Below are positions 26,578-35,425 of a stretch of 64,000 bases of DNA, piece by piece (within the stretch, counting starts at the first letter, position 1; every line of letters begins with the position of its first letter). The DNA is from Buttiauxella sp965119215. Its GTDB lineage: Bacteria; Pseudomonadota; Gammaproteobacteria; Enterobacterales; Enterobacteriaceae. The stretch spans positions 62,001 through 126,000 of the forward strand of contig CBCPKK010000001.1 of assembly GCA_965119215.1 (NCBI GenBank), written 5' to 3'. The position numbers and the translations under genes are program-made. The notes below the pieces were generated by a model. That model was given only the letters and a program-made list of their open reading frames with translations, made no database searches and was not told where the DNA came from.

Positions 26578-26722
26578 TATGCCACGTAACAAAACGTGGC
26601 TGGGAAGGGGGTGACAATCCCCCGCAGCCCCCGCTGCTGTGATGCCGACGAACCCGCGTAACCACTGATCTCAAGATTGGGAAGGGCGGGTAAGAATGAC
26701 GCTAAGCCAGAAGACCGACCTG
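26578..26722 (+). ncRNA. Cobalamin (AdoCbl) riboswitch
   Basis: The leader of cbiA contains the conserved cobalamin aptamer elements: GCAGCCCCCGCTGCTGTGATG in two parts near 26624-26645, and the B12 box CTAAGCCAGAAGACCGACCT at 26702-26721. Flanking paired stretches (CCACGTAAC...ACGTGG) form the lower stems. A downstream hairpin at 26738-26764 (CAACT...AGTTG) may be the expression platform. It would repress the cbi-cob operon when adenosylcobalamin is plentiful. Confidence 0.95.
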
Positions 26723-26737
26723 TCAGCCAATGCTTAA

Positions 26738-26764
26738 CAACTCCTTCGGTGGGAAGTCAGTTGT
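26738..26764 (+). promoter_or_regulatory. Possible expression-platform hairpin of the cobalamin riboswitch
   Basis: CAACT and AGTTG close a hairpin with an internal CCTTCGGTGGGAAG segment. It lies 16 bp after the B12 box and 77 bp before the cbiA ATG. It lacks a T-run, so translational control or RNA rearrangement is more likely than simple termination; this is inference. Confidence 0.45.
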
Positions 26765-26841
26765 CATCAGATGCGTGCAGCCTCATGGGTGCGCACGCGT
26801 GCGCTGACAGCCGTTTTTTGCCGAAATTTTATAAGGCAACT

Positions 26842-28224
26842 ATGGCAAGGGCGGCGAAACACGCATTCGTTATTGCAGGAACCAGCAGCGGCTGCGGTAA
26901 AACTACCGTCACGCTCGGGCTGCTCCGCGCCCTGATTGCGCGCGGCCTGCGCGTTCAACCTTTCAAAATCGGCCCCGATTATCTCGACAGCGGCTGGCAC
27001 AGCGCGGTGACTGGCATTGCTTCGCGTAATCTCGACGCGTTTATGCTGCCGACTCAAACCCTTAATGGTCTGTTTGCAAAACAGATGCAGCATGCCGATA
27101 TCGCGGTGATTGAAGGCGTGATGGGGTTGTACGACGGTTACGGAACCGACCCGAATTATTGCAGCAGCGCCGCAATGGCAAAACAGCTTGGGTGTCCGGT
27201 CATTTTGCTGGTGGACGGCAAAGCGGTTTCCACTTCCATCGCCGCTACAGTCATGGGTTTTCAAAAATTTGACCCAACGCTAAACATCGCGGGCGTGATC
27301 CTCAACCGTGTTAACAGCGACAGCCATTACCAGCTGCTTGCCGATGCCATCACGCGTTATTGCGGGCTGCCTGTACTCGGGCGCGTGCCAACAATGGCGG
27401 ACGTGGCTTTGCCGTCGCGCCATCTTGGTTTGGTTCCGGCACAAGAACATACGCCGCAAGATGAACGTTGGGAACGGCTCGCACAACAGCTTGAAAAAAC
27501 GGTCAATATCGACCACCTGCTGGCGTTATCTCACCTGAGTGCACTACCCGAAGGTGAAGCGCCAACGCCTCCTGATGCCGCTTTAGCGGCGGGGCTAACG
27601 CTTGCCCTCGCCGAAGACGAAGCCTTCAATTTTTACTACCCGGATAACCTCGAAATGCTTGAACAAGCGGGGGTGAAAATCCAGCGTTTCAGCCCCCTGC
27701 ATGACGACAAACTCCCCGATTGCCAGATGATCTGGCTTGGTGGTGGTTATCCCGAAGTCCATGCCGCAAAACTCGCCGCAAATGTTCGGATGCGCGAATC
27801 CTTGCGCGAAGCCCATCAACAGCGCATCCCGCTGTATGCCGAATGCGGTGGGTTGATGTATCTGGGCGAATCCCTTACCGATGGCGAAGGGGAAACTCAT
27901 GCGATGTGTGGTGTGTTGCCAGGCCACAGCCAAATGGGTAAACGGCTGACGCGCTTTGGTTATTGCGAAGCCACAGCGCTGCGCGACACGTTGCTTGCCA
28001 GAAAAGGCGAAACGCTGCGCGGCCACGAATTTCACTACTCTGACTTCAGCGGCCCATTACCTGCCGCTTTCGACTGCTGCAAATGGCGCGATGGCGTTGC
28101 TATTTCGCGTTGGCAAGGCGGCGTACAGCATCAGGCGACCTTTGCCAGCTACCTGCATGTGCATTTTGCCCAACGTCCGGCTTTGCTTAATCACTGGCTC
28201 ACACTTGCGAGAGGAAACCTATGA
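26842..28224 (+). CDS. cbiA: Cobyrinic acid a,c-diamide synthase
   Basis: CbiA amidates the a and c side chains of cobyrinic acid, using glutamine and ATP. The 460-residue protein has an N-terminal ATP-binding domain with the P-loop-like motif GTSSGCGKTTVTLGL (about residues 13-27) and a C-terminal triad glutaminase domain, with Cys in YAECGGLMYLGE and His in the C-terminal SYLHVHF. I start at ATG 26842, just before MARAAKHAF, with AAGGCA upstream; the frame is open through the riboswitch but that part is leader. It is the first gene of the operon and overlaps cbiB by 4 bp. Confidence 0.97.
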   Translation: MARAAKHAFVIAGTSSGCGKTTVTLGLLRALIARGLRVQPFKIGPDYLDSGWHSAVTGIASRNLDAFMLPTQTLNGLFAKQMQHADIAVIEGVMGLYDGYGTDPNYCSSAAMAKQLGCPVILLVDGKAVSTSIAATVMGFQKFDPTLNIAGVILNRVNSDSHYQLLADAITRYCGLPVLGRVPTMADVALPSRHLGLVPAQEHTPQDERWERLAQQLEKTVNIDHLLALSHLSALPEGEAPTPPDAALAAGLTLALAEDEAFNFYYPDNLEMLEQAGVKIQRFSPLHDDKLPDCQMIWLGGGYPEVHAAKLAANVRMRESLREAHQQRIPLYAECGGLMYLGESLTDGEGETHAMCGVLPGHSQMGKRLTRFGYCEATALRDTLLARKGETLRGHEFHYSDFSGPLPAAFDCCKWRDGVAISRWQGGVQHQATFASYLHVHFAQRPALLNHWLTLARGNL

Positions 28225-29180
28225 CCTTACTTGCCTGGGGCGTCGCGTGGCTGTTGGATTACTGGCTTGGCGACCCGCCACACTGGCCGCATCCGGTTCG
28301 CTGGATTGGCAATCTCATCACCGTTACGCAGCATGTGGTTCGCCGGTTCTGCAAAAGCAATCGCGCCCTGAAAATCGGCGGTGGCGTGCTGTGGCTGGTG
28401 GTGGTTGGAACGACCTGGGGCGTCAGTTGGGGGATATTGCATATCGCAAATCTGGTGCATCCGTGGCTCGGCTGGCTGGTCGAAGTGTGGATGATTTATA
28501 CCGTCCTCGCCGCACGTTGCCTGAGTGACGCGGCACTGGACGTTTATCGTGCTCTGAAAGAGGGAACGCTCGAGCAAAGCCGCGAAAAATTATCGTGGAT
28601 TGTTGGGCGCGACACCTCGCAACTGCAACGCCCACAAATCACCCGTGCGGTAGTCGAAACCGTGGCTGAAAACAGTGTAGATGGCGTGATTGCTCCGCTG
28701 TTCTTCCTGTTGCTGGGCGGTGCCCCGCTGGCAATGGCCTACAAAGCGATCAACACCCTTGATTCGATGGTCGGTTACAAAACTGAAAAGTACCGCGCCA
28801 TTGGTTATGTCAGCGCACGTCTGGACGACGCTGCCAACTTTATTCCTGCCCGCCTGAGCTGGATATTACTGAGCATTTCAGCCTGGTTCCTCGGAGCCAA
28901 TCCGCGCAAGGCTTTGCTTGTCGGCTGGCGCGACCGCTACCAGCACAGCAGCCCAAACTGCGCCTGGCCTGAAGCAACGGTCGCGGGGGCGCTGGGCATT
29001 CGCCTTGGCGGGCCAAATAACTATTTTGGCGAACGGGTAGAAAAACCCTGGATGGGGGATGAGCAGCGCGGCATCGCCCTTGAAGACATCACCCGCACCA
29101 TTCAACTGATGATGTTGGCCTCACTGTTTGCTTTGCTGTTGTTCGCCGCCCTGCGCTGGCTAACGCTCGGCATAGCTTAA
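28221..29180 (+). CDS. cbiB: Adenosylcobinamide-phosphate synthase CbiB
   Basis: CbiB is an inner-membrane enzyme that joins aminopropanol phosphate (or threonine-derived equivalent) to adenosylcobyric acid. The 319-residue protein has several hydrophobic segments and the family blocks LLDYWLGDPPHWPHPVRWIG near the start, TVAENSVDGVIAPLFF near residue 150, and NTLDSMVGYKTEKY. It overlaps cbiA by 4 bp (ATGA) and ends 9 bp before cbiC. Its substrate depends on PduX and CobD, of which PduX is encoded next to this operon. Confidence 0.97.
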   Translation: MTLLAWGVAWLLDYWLGDPPHWPHPVRWIGNLITVTQHVVRRFCKSNRALKIGGGVLWLVVVGTTWGVSWGILHIANLVHPWLGWLVEVWMIYTVLAARCLSDAALDVYRALKEGTLEQSREKLSWIVGRDTSQLQRPQITRAVVETVAENSVDGVIAPLFFLLLGGAPLAMAYKAINTLDSMVGYKTEKYRAIGYVSARLDDAANFIPARLSWILLSISAWFLGANPRKALLVGWRDRYQHSSPNCAWPEATVAGALGIRLGGPNNYFGERVEKPWMGDEQRGIALEDITRTIQLMMLASLFALLLFAALRWLTLGIA

Positions 29181-29189
29181 GGACACCCG

Positions 29190-29822
29190 ATGAATTACCT
29201 GCAACAACCGCAGCTTATTGAGCAGCACAGCTTTGAAATCATCAGCGAAATTATTGCCGCTGAGCGCCCGGAATACCGTTTTAACGATGCCATCCAGGAA
29301 GCGATGATCAAACGCGTTATCCATACCACCGCCGATTTTGAGTGGCTGGATATTCTGTGGTTTTCACCAGATGTCATCGAACAACTGAGCCAAAGTTTGC
29401 AGCGCGGTTGCACTTTGTACACCGATACCACCATGGCGTTATCGGGGATTAACAAAACGCTGCTGGCGCAATTTGGTTGCAGTTGCCGCTGCTTTATCAG
29501 CGACCCGCGTGTAGTCGCCCATGCCAAAGAGCAGAGCATCACGCGTTCTATGGCGGCGGTGGATCTCGCGTTGGAAGAAGAGGGCGAAAAGGTCTTCGTC
29601 TTTGGTAACGCGCCTACCGCACTGTTTCGATTACTGGAAAGAGGCGCAAAACCAACAGCCGTTATCGGCGTACCGGTAGGGTTTGTCGGCGCGGAAGAAT
29701 CCAAAGAAGCGTTGGTTGAAAGCGGCTTACCGGCGATTGCTGCGCGTGGGCGCAAAGGCGGCAGCAATGTGGCCGCCGCCATCGTCAATGCGCTGCTTTA
29801 CCGCTTGCGGGAGGCTCAGTGA
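29190..29822 (+). CDS. cbiC: Cobalt-precorrin-8 methylmutase
   Basis: CbiC moves the methyl group from C11 to C12 of cobalt-precorrin-8, giving cobyrinic acid. The 210-residue protein has the family motif RVIHTTADFEW with the catalytic histidine (about residues 43-53), the DTTMALSGI block near residue 87, and the glycine-rich GNAPTALFRLLE and PVGFVGAEESKEAL segments. Spacing is 9 bp from cbiB, and it overlaps cbiD by 4 bp. Confidence 0.97.
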   Translation: MNYLQQPQLIEQHSFEIISEIIAAERPEYRFNDAIQEAMIKRVIHTTADFEWLDILWFSPDVIEQLSQSLQRGCTLYTDTTMALSGINKTLLAQFGCSCRCFISDPRVVAHAKEQSITRSMAAVDLALEEEGEKVFVFGNAPTALFRLLERGAKPTAVIGVPVGFVGAEESKEALVESGLPAIAARGRKGGSNVAAAIVNALLYRLREAQ

Positions 29823-30955
29823 GCGAGCAACAAGCCGATTGCGTCTGGCACAAAGGTAAGGCGTACCGCAAAGGCTACACCACCGGTTCGTGTGCCACCG
29901 CAGCGGCAAAAGTTGCAGCATTGATGATTCTGCGCCAGCACGTGATCGACCAGGTTTCCATCGTTACGCCGTCCGGTGTCACGCTGCACCTCAATGTTGA
30001 AATGCCGATGATCGAAGGGCAACAGGCGACAGCCGCGATTCGTAAAGACGGTGGTGATGACGTTGATGCCACACACGGCATGCTGATTTTCGCCCGCGTG
30101 CAGTTGAACGACAGCGGCATTATCACGTTGCGCGGCGGTACGGGCGTTGGTGTGGTTACGCGCAAAGGTATCGGTTTGCCGATCGGTGACTCTGCCATTA
30201 ATCGCACCCCGCGCCAGACCATTGAAGCCGCAGTGCGTGAAGTTATCGGCACCGACCGTGGCGCTGAAATTGAAATCTTTGCTCCAGAAGGTGAGGAACG
30301 GGCGAAGAAAACCTATAACCACCGCCTCGGTATTCTGGGCGGCATTTCCATCATTGGCACCACCGGTATCGTGATGCCAATGTCCGAAGAAAGCTGGAAA
30401 CGCTCGCTGGCACTTGAGCTGGAAATGAAGCGCGCCGCCGGGCTGGATAAAGTGATTCTGGTGCCGGGCAACCACGGCGAACGCTTTGTCCGCGAACAGC
30501 TACAACTGGATGGCGAATGCGTGGTGACGATGAGCAATTTCGTCGGCTACATGATTCAGGAAGCTGTGCGCCTGGAGTATCGCCACATCGTGCTGATTGG
30601 TCACCCAGGCAAACTGGTTAAAGTTGCCGCCGGGATTTTCCACACCCATAGCCACATTGCCGACGGGCGCATGGAAACCCTGGTCGCCCATCTGGCCTTA
30701 ATGGGCGCACCGTTTGCGCTGCTGGAAGCCGTAAGCCAGTGCGACACCACCGAAGCCGCGCTTGAAATCATCACCGAGCAGGGCTGGCAGGGCGTATTCG
30801 AACGGCTGGCAATCCGCATCTGCGAGCGCGTCGAAGAAATGCTGCGCTTCACGCAATCTCCACCCAAATGCGACGCCATTTTGTTCTCGTTTGATAACCA
30901 GATTTTAGGCAGCAGCCGCCCCGTGGCTGATATCGCGCAGGCATTACGATGCTAA
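29819..30955 (+). CDS. cbiD: Cobalt-precorrin-5B C1-methyltransferase
   Basis: CbiD methylates C1 of the corrin ring, in the anaerobic pathway only. The 378-residue protein starts at GTG 29819, overlapping the cbiC stop, and shows the N-terminal block YRKGYTTGSCATAAAKVAA, followed by GGTGVGVVTRKGIGLPIGDSAIN in two parts near residues 105-127. It belongs to a methyltransferase family distinct from the CbiEFHL fold. It overlaps cbiE by 7 bp. Confidence 0.97.
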   Translation: MSEQQADCVWHKGKAYRKGYTTGSCATAAAKVAALMILRQHVIDQVSIVTPSGVTLHLNVEMPMIEGQQATAAIRKDGGDDVDATHGMLIFARVQLNDSGIITLRGGTGVGVVTRKGIGLPIGDSAINRTPRQTIEAAVREVIGTDRGAEIEIFAPEGEERAKKTYNHRLGILGGISIIGTTGIVMPMSEESWKRSLALELEMKRAAGLDKVILVPGNHGERFVREQLQLDGECVVTMSNFVGYMIQEAVRLEYRHIVLIGHPGKLVKVAAGIFHTHSHIADGRMETLVAHLALMGAPFALLEAVSQCDTTEAALEIITEQGWQGVFERLAIRICERVEEMLRFTQSPPKCDAILFSFDNQILGSSRPVADIAQALRC

Positions 30956-31551
30956 CAGTGGTGGGCATTGGCCCAGGCGATACGCAATACCTGACCTTTC
31001 AGGCACGTAGCGCGATTGATAGCGCGGAAATTCTGGTCGGCGGTGCTCGCCAGTTGGCGCTGTTTGCTGAATTTAACGGCGAAACACGCCTGCTTGATGC
31101 GGATCTTGATGGCTTAATCCTCTGGCTTCACGAACGTGTAGATCAGCGCGTGGTGGTGCTGGCTTCTGGCGATCCGCTGGTTTACGGCATCGGCAAACGT
31201 CTGGCTGCAAACTTCACGCCGCAACAGCTACGCATTATTCCCGGCATCAGCTCGATTCAATATCTGTGCGCTAAAGCGGCGGTCGATATGAACGACTTAT
31301 GGATTACCAGCAGCCACGGCCGCGAACCGGATTTCCAGGCCATTGCAACGCACCAAAAAGTGGCAATGGTGACAGACAAAATCATTGGGCCGTATGCCAT
31401 CGCCCAGGCGATGCTGGCTCGTGGCCTGAATCCAACTCTTATTATTGGCGAGAACCTTTCGTCAGCAGATGAACGAATCCATCGCCTGCGCGCCGCTGAT
31501 GTGGCGCAAAACTATGCGATGAATGTGGTGGTTATCCTCAATGAAAGATGA
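30949..31551 (+). CDS. cbiE: Cobalt-precorrin-7 C5-methyltransferase
   Basis: CbiE methylates C5, working with CbiT. The 200-residue protein has the SAM-dependent tetrapyrrole methylase fold: VVGIGPGD at the N-terminus, ASGDPLVYGIG near residue 72 and IPGISSIQYL near residue 96. The genes are separate here, unlike the fused CobL of aerobic bacteria. Its end overlaps the start of cbiT by 11 bp. Confidence 0.96.
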   Translation: MLTVVGIGPGDTQYLTFQARSAIDSAEILVGGARQLALFAEFNGETRLLDADLDGLILWLHERVDQRVVVLASGDPLVYGIGKRLAANFTPQQLRIIPGISSIQYLCAKAAVDMNDLWITSSHGREPDFQAIATHQKVAMVTDKIIGPYAIAQAMLARGLNPTLIIGENLSSADERIHRLRAADVAQNYAMNVVVILNER

Positions 31552-32110
31552 GCTTTTTTTACGTGGCGCACGCGTGCCAATGACCAAAGAAGTGGTGCGC
31601 ACTCAGGCGCTGGACCGTTTGCAGCTTCAGAACGCACAGCGGTTTATCGACATCGGCGCGGGCACCGGCAGCGTATCGCTTGAAGCGGCCATGCGTTATC
31701 CGCAATTGCAGGTCATGGCGATTGAACGCAACCCCGACGCGCTGGCATTGATGTCCGAAAACCGCGAACTGTTCGCCTGCCCGAACGTTGAGATTATCAG
31801 TGGCTACGCGCCGATAGAGCTGAACGTGATGGCTGACGCGGTATTCATCGGCGGCAGCGGCGGGCAGCTAACTGAACTTATCGACTGGTCGCTGGCACAT
31901 TTGCACCCCGGCGGGCGGCTAGTGATGACCTTTATCCTGCTCGAAAACTTAACCTGCGCGTTAACCCACCTCGAGCAGTGCGCCGTGCGCGATTTTGACT
32001 GCCTGCAACTGCAAGTGGCAAATCTCGCCACGCTCGGCAGCGGGCACTACTTCAAACCGAACAATCCCACCTATCTGATTTCTTGCCTCAAGGAAGGAAG
32101 CGATGACTAA
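31541..32110 (+). CDS. cbiT: Cobalt-precorrin-6B C15-methyltransferase (decarboxylating)
   Basis: CbiT methylates C15 and decarboxylates the acetate side chain at C12. The 189-residue class I methyltransferase begins MKDELFLRGARVPMTKE, the same as the Salmonella protein, and has the SAM loop DIGAGTGSVSLEAA (about residues 37-50) and FIGGSGGQLTELIDW. ATG 31541 lies inside the end of cbiE in another frame. It overlaps cbiF by 8 bp. Confidence 0.96.
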   Translation: MKDELFLRGARVPMTKEVVRTQALDRLQLQNAQRFIDIGAGTGSVSLEAAMRYPQLQVMAIERNPDALALMSENRELFACPNVEIISGYAPIELNVMADAVFIGGSGGQLTELIDWSLAHLHPGGRLVMTFILLENLTCALTHLEQCAVRDFDCLQLQVANLATLGSGHYFKPNNPTYLISCLKEGSDD

Positions 32111-32876
32111 CAATTTTGATACCCGCAAAGTCTGGTTTGTCGGCGCAGGCCCTGGTGACAAAGAACTGATCACCCTGAAGGGCTATCGCATTTTGCAGCA
32201 GGCAGAAGTGGTGATTTATGCCGGTTCGCTGATCAACCCTGAACTGCTGGATTACTGCCAGGCGGGAACGGAATGCCATGACAGCGCCGCGTTAAACCTT
32301 GAGCAAATCATCGAGCTGATGGAAAACGGGGTGAAAGCGGGCAAGCTGGTGGTGCGCTTACAAACGGGCGACATTTCGCTGTACGGCTCGATTCGTGAAC
32401 AGGGCGAAATGCTCACTAAGCTCGGGATTGGCTATGTTTCTGTGCCGGGCGTAAGCGCATTTCTGGGAGCCGCCGCGCAACTTGGCGTGGAATATACCGT
32501 ACCGGAAGTGTCGCAAAGCCTGATCATCACACGCATTGAAGGCCGCACGCCGATGCCGCCACTCGAACAGCTTGAAGCGTTCGCTAAACACCAAACCTCG
32601 ATGGCAATTTTCCTTTCGGTGCAGCGTATTAATCGCGTGGCAGAACGCCTGATTGAAGGCGGTTACCCTGCAGATACACCTGTTGCTGTGGTTTACAAAG
32701 CCACCTGGCCGGATTGCCAGGAATTACGCGGCACGCTGACGGATATCGCAGAAAAAGTCCGTGAAGCGGGCATCCGTAAAACAGCGCTGATCATGGTCGG
32801 GGCATTTCTTGGCGAGGAGTACCACTACTCCAAACTTTACGACGCAGGATTCAGCCATGAATACCGCAAAGCCTGA
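32103..32876 (+). CDS. cbiF: Cobalt-precorrin-4 C11-methyltransferase
   Basis: CbiF methylates C11 of cobalt-precorrin-4. The 257-residue tetrapyrrole methylase has VWFVGAGPGDKELIT at the start, the RLQTGDISLYGSIREQ active-site strand near residue 82, and the VPGVSAFLGAAA loop near residue 112. The VVYKATWPDC motif near residue 198 is also typical. It overlaps cbiT by 8 bp and cbiG by 20 bp. Confidence 0.97.
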   Translation: MTNNFDTRKVWFVGAGPGDKELITLKGYRILQQAEVVIYAGSLINPELLDYCQAGTECHDSAALNLEQIIELMENGVKAGKLVVRLQTGDISLYGSIREQGEMLTKLGIGYVSVPGVSAFLGAAAQLGVEYTVPEVSQSLIITRIEGRTPMPPLEQLEAFAKHQTSMAIFLSVQRINRVAERLIEGGYPADTPVAVVYKATWPDCQELRGTLTDIAEKVREAGIRKTALIMVGAFLGEEYHYSKLYDAGFSHEYRKA

Positions 32877-33918
32877 GTCGATTGCGCTGTTTTGCCTGAC
32901 GCCCGGCGGCGTGGCATTAGCACAACGGCTGCGCGACAAATTACCGTTGACCTGTTTCACCAGCGAAAAGCTGCTGCAACCGGGGTTTATTCCCTTCGGC
33001 GGCAGCTTCGCGCAAACCGTAGAACAGGCGTTTAGCCAGTATTCCGCGCTGGTGTTTATCGCCGCGACCGGAATTGTGGTGCGCGTAATTGCGCCGTTGC
33101 TGTGCGACAAACTGCAAGATCCGGCAATCGTGGTGATGGATGAGCGTGCAGAGCATGTAATCAGCCTGCTTTCCGGGCATATGGGCGGTGCCAACGAGTT
33201 AACCCGTCATCTTGCCGCACTGTTAAACGCCGATCCGGTGATCACCACAGCGACCGACGTTAACCAACTGGCAGCGCTCGATACGCTGGCGGCAAAACTT
33301 GACGCCACCACGCTGGATTTTCGCCAGACAGTGAAAACCATCAACCAAATGTTGGTGAGCCAGCAGCGTGTCGGCCTGTGGTGGGACGGCGATTTTGCAC
33401 AGAACGCCGAGCGTTACGACACTCGCGGGTTTATCCCTGTCGATAATCTCGATGCACTGCCAGAGCTTGATGCGCTGGTGTGCGTGACGTTGCGCGCAGA
33501 ACTGCCGCCGCAAAACATCCCGTTTTATAAGCTGGTGCCTAAGCGCGTGGTCGCAGGAATGGGCTGTCGCCGCGAGACTCCGCCACAAACGGTGGCTGCG
33601 CTGTTAAATCGGCAACTGGCGGAGAATAATTTTGACCTGCTGGCGCTACGTGCAATTGGCAGCGTGACTCTCAAACAAGATGAACCCGCGCTGCTTGAAC
33701 TGGCGCGTAACCATCAAATCCCTTTCGAACTTTTTAGCGTTGACCAACTTGCCCAACACGAGCAGCGATTTCCGGCATCGGAATTTGTGCGCCTGACCGT
33801 GGGCGTTGGCAGCGTGTCACAACCGGCTGCGTGGCTGATGAGCAACGGAAATCTGGTTGGCAACACCCTGCGCGAGCAGGGCGTAACAATAACTTTAGGA
33901 GTTTCAGACAGATGTTAA
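32857..33918 (+). CDS. cbiG: Cobalt-precorrin-5A hydrolase
   Basis: CbiG opens the δ-lactone of cobalt-precorrin-5A and releases acetaldehyde, the step that removes C20 in the anaerobic pathway. The 353-residue protein has the family blocks VFIAATGIVVRVIAPLL near residue 66 and LLSGHMGGANELTRHLA near residue 105, and a C-terminal CbiG domain with GMGCRRETP. ATG 32857 is chosen because the upstream residues in the open frame overlap cbiF and are not conserved. It overlaps cbiF by 20 bp and cbiH by 7 bp. Confidence 0.96.
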   Translation: MNTAKPESIALFCLTPGGVALAQRLRDKLPLTCFTSEKLLQPGFIPFGGSFAQTVEQAFSQYSALVFIAATGIVVRVIAPLLCDKLQDPAIVVMDERAEHVISLLSGHMGGANELTRHLAALLNADPVITTATDVNQLAALDTLAAKLDATTLDFRQTVKTINQMLVSQQRVGLWWDGDFAQNAERYDTRGFIPVDNLDALPELDALVCVTLRAELPPQNIPFYKLVPKRVVAGMGCRRETPPQTVAALLNRQLAENNFDLLALRAIGSVTLKQDEPALLELARNHQIPFELFSVDQLAQHEQRFPASEFVRLTVGVGSVSQPAAWLMSNGNLVGNTLREQGVTITLGVSDRC

Positions 33919-34637
33919 CGGTAATTGGCATTGGCCCTGGCAGCGAAGCCATGATGACTCAGGAAGCCATTGCTGCCCTGCAAGAAGCTGAAATTGTTGT
34001 CGGTTATAAAACCTATACCCACCTGGTGAAGCCATTAACCGGCGACAAACAGGTAATCAAAACCGGCATGTGCAAAGAAATTGAACGCTGCCAGACCGCC
34101 ATAGAACTGGCGCAGGCCGGGCACAAAGTGGCGCTAATCAGCAGCGGCGACGCCGGAATTTACGGCATGGCAGGCCTGGTGCTGGAACTTGTCACCAGCC
34201 AGCAACTGGATATTGAAGTGCGCCTGGTTGCGGGCATCACCGCCAGCATTGCCGCCGCGTCATTATTGGGTGCGCCACTGATGCACGATTTCTGCCACAT
34301 CAGCCTGAGCGACTTGCTGACGCCGTGGCCGGTTATCGAAAAACGCATTATCGCGGCGGCATCGGCTGATTTTGTTATCTGCTTCTACAACCCGCGCAGC
34401 CGTGGCCGCGAAGGGCATCTGGCGCGTGCGTTCGAATTGATGAGCGAATTTACCAGCCCGCAAACGCCAGTTGGCGTGGTGAAAGCCGCCGGACGTAAAA
34501 AAGAACAAAAATGGCTGACCACTTTTGGCGAGATGGATTTTGCGCCGGTCGATATGACAAGCCTGGTGATTGTCGGCAACAAGACGACCTTTATTCGCGA
34601 TGGCCTGATGATTACCCCGCGAGGCTATGAGCTGTGA
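33912..34637 (+). CDS. cbiH: Cobalt-factor III C17-methyltransferase
   Basis: CbiH methylates C17 and triggers ring contraction of the macrocycle. The 241-residue methylase has VIGIGPGSEAMMT at the N-terminus, ISSGDAGIYGMAGLVLE near residue 76, and VRLVAGITASIAAASLLGAPL near residue 104 (one conserved block, given in outline). FCHISLSDLLTPW follows. It starts at ATG 33912 and overlaps both neighbours. Confidence 0.96.
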   Translation: MLTVIGIGPGSEAMMTQEAIAALQEAEIVVGYKTYTHLVKPLTGDKQVIKTGMCKEIERCQTAIELAQAGHKVALISSGDAGIYGMAGLVLELVTSQQLDIEVRLVAGITASIAAASLLGAPLMHDFCHISLSDLLTPWPVIEKRIIAAASADFVICFYNPRSRGREGHLARAFELMSEFTSPQTPVGVVKAAGRKKEQKWLTTFGEMDFAPVDMTSLVIVGNKTTFIRDGLMITPRGYEL

Positions 34638-35425
34638 GTGAGCCGCAGGTGCTGGTGTTTGGTGGAACCAGCGATGCCCGATTTATTTGTCAGCTCCTCG
34701 ATGAACATCGAATTTCGTACACCTTATCGGTGGCGACAGCTGTGGGGGAATCACTGGCGGGTAACATCGGCGGCAAGATCCGCGTCGGGCGTATCGACAG
34801 CGATGAAATTGCTGACTGGCTGGTGAGCAATGCGGTGCGCTGGGTGATTGACGCCTCGCATCCGTATGCCGAGATCCTCAGCCGTAATATTACCCACGCC
34901 TGCGAATCTGTGGGCGTGACGCTCAGCCGTTATCAACGCCGCAGCGAGCTGAACGACCTGGAACACCCGTTGCTGCACAAAGTGCCGAACCTGCAAACGG
35001 CCTGCGCTGTAGCCCAGAATTTCGGTTCCCGCGTATTGCTGACCACCGGCAGTAAAGAGCTGGCGGCGTATCAGCAAGGTCTGCCCGGCAAAACGCTGCT
35101 GGTGCGAGTGTTACCCACCAGCGAAGTGATTGCTGAGTGCGAAGCGTTGGGACTGGGCGTGGACAACATTATTGCGTTGCGCGGCCCGTTTAGCGCTGAC
35201 TTCAACGCCGCAATGTACGCGTGGTGTTCGCCCGATGTGGTGATAACTAAAGAGTCCGGCGCGGAAGGCGGCTATCTCGATAAAGTTAATCCCGCGCTGG
35301 CGCAAGGTATCCCGTGTGTGGTTGTGACGCGCCCGCAAGCGCTGGTTAATGGCCCTGAATTGCTACAAAGCCGTGAAGATGTGAGCCGCCGTGTGACGCG
35401 CTGGCTACAAGAGAGAAAATCATGA
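34634..35425 (+). CDS. cbiJ: Cobalt-precorrin-6A reductase
   Basis: CbiJ reduces the macrocycle of cobalt-precorrin-6A with NADH. The 263-residue protein starts at GTG 34634, overlapping the cbiH stop, and has the FGGTSDARFICQLLDEH nucleotide-binding start. DASHPYAEILSRNI near residue 75 and ITKESGAEGGYLDKV near residue 203 are family blocks. It overlaps cbiK by 4 bp. Confidence 0.96.
   Translation: MSEPQVLVFGGTSDARFICQLLDEHRISYTLSVATAVGESLAGNIGGKIRVGRIDSDEIADWLVSNAVRWVIDASHPYAEILSRNITHACESVGVTLSRYQRRSELNDLEHPLLHKVPNLQTACAVAQNFGSRVLLTTGSKELAAYQQGLPGKTLLVRVLPTSEVIAECEALGLGVDNIIALRGPFSADFNAAMYAWCSPDVVITKESGAEGGYLDKVNPALAQGIPCVVVTRPQALVNGPELLQSREDVSRRVTRWLQERKS

Noticed and set aside
26677..26841. 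N-terminal extension of CbiA
   Set aside because: It translates the riboswitch B12 box and platform; family proteins start at the ATG at 26842.
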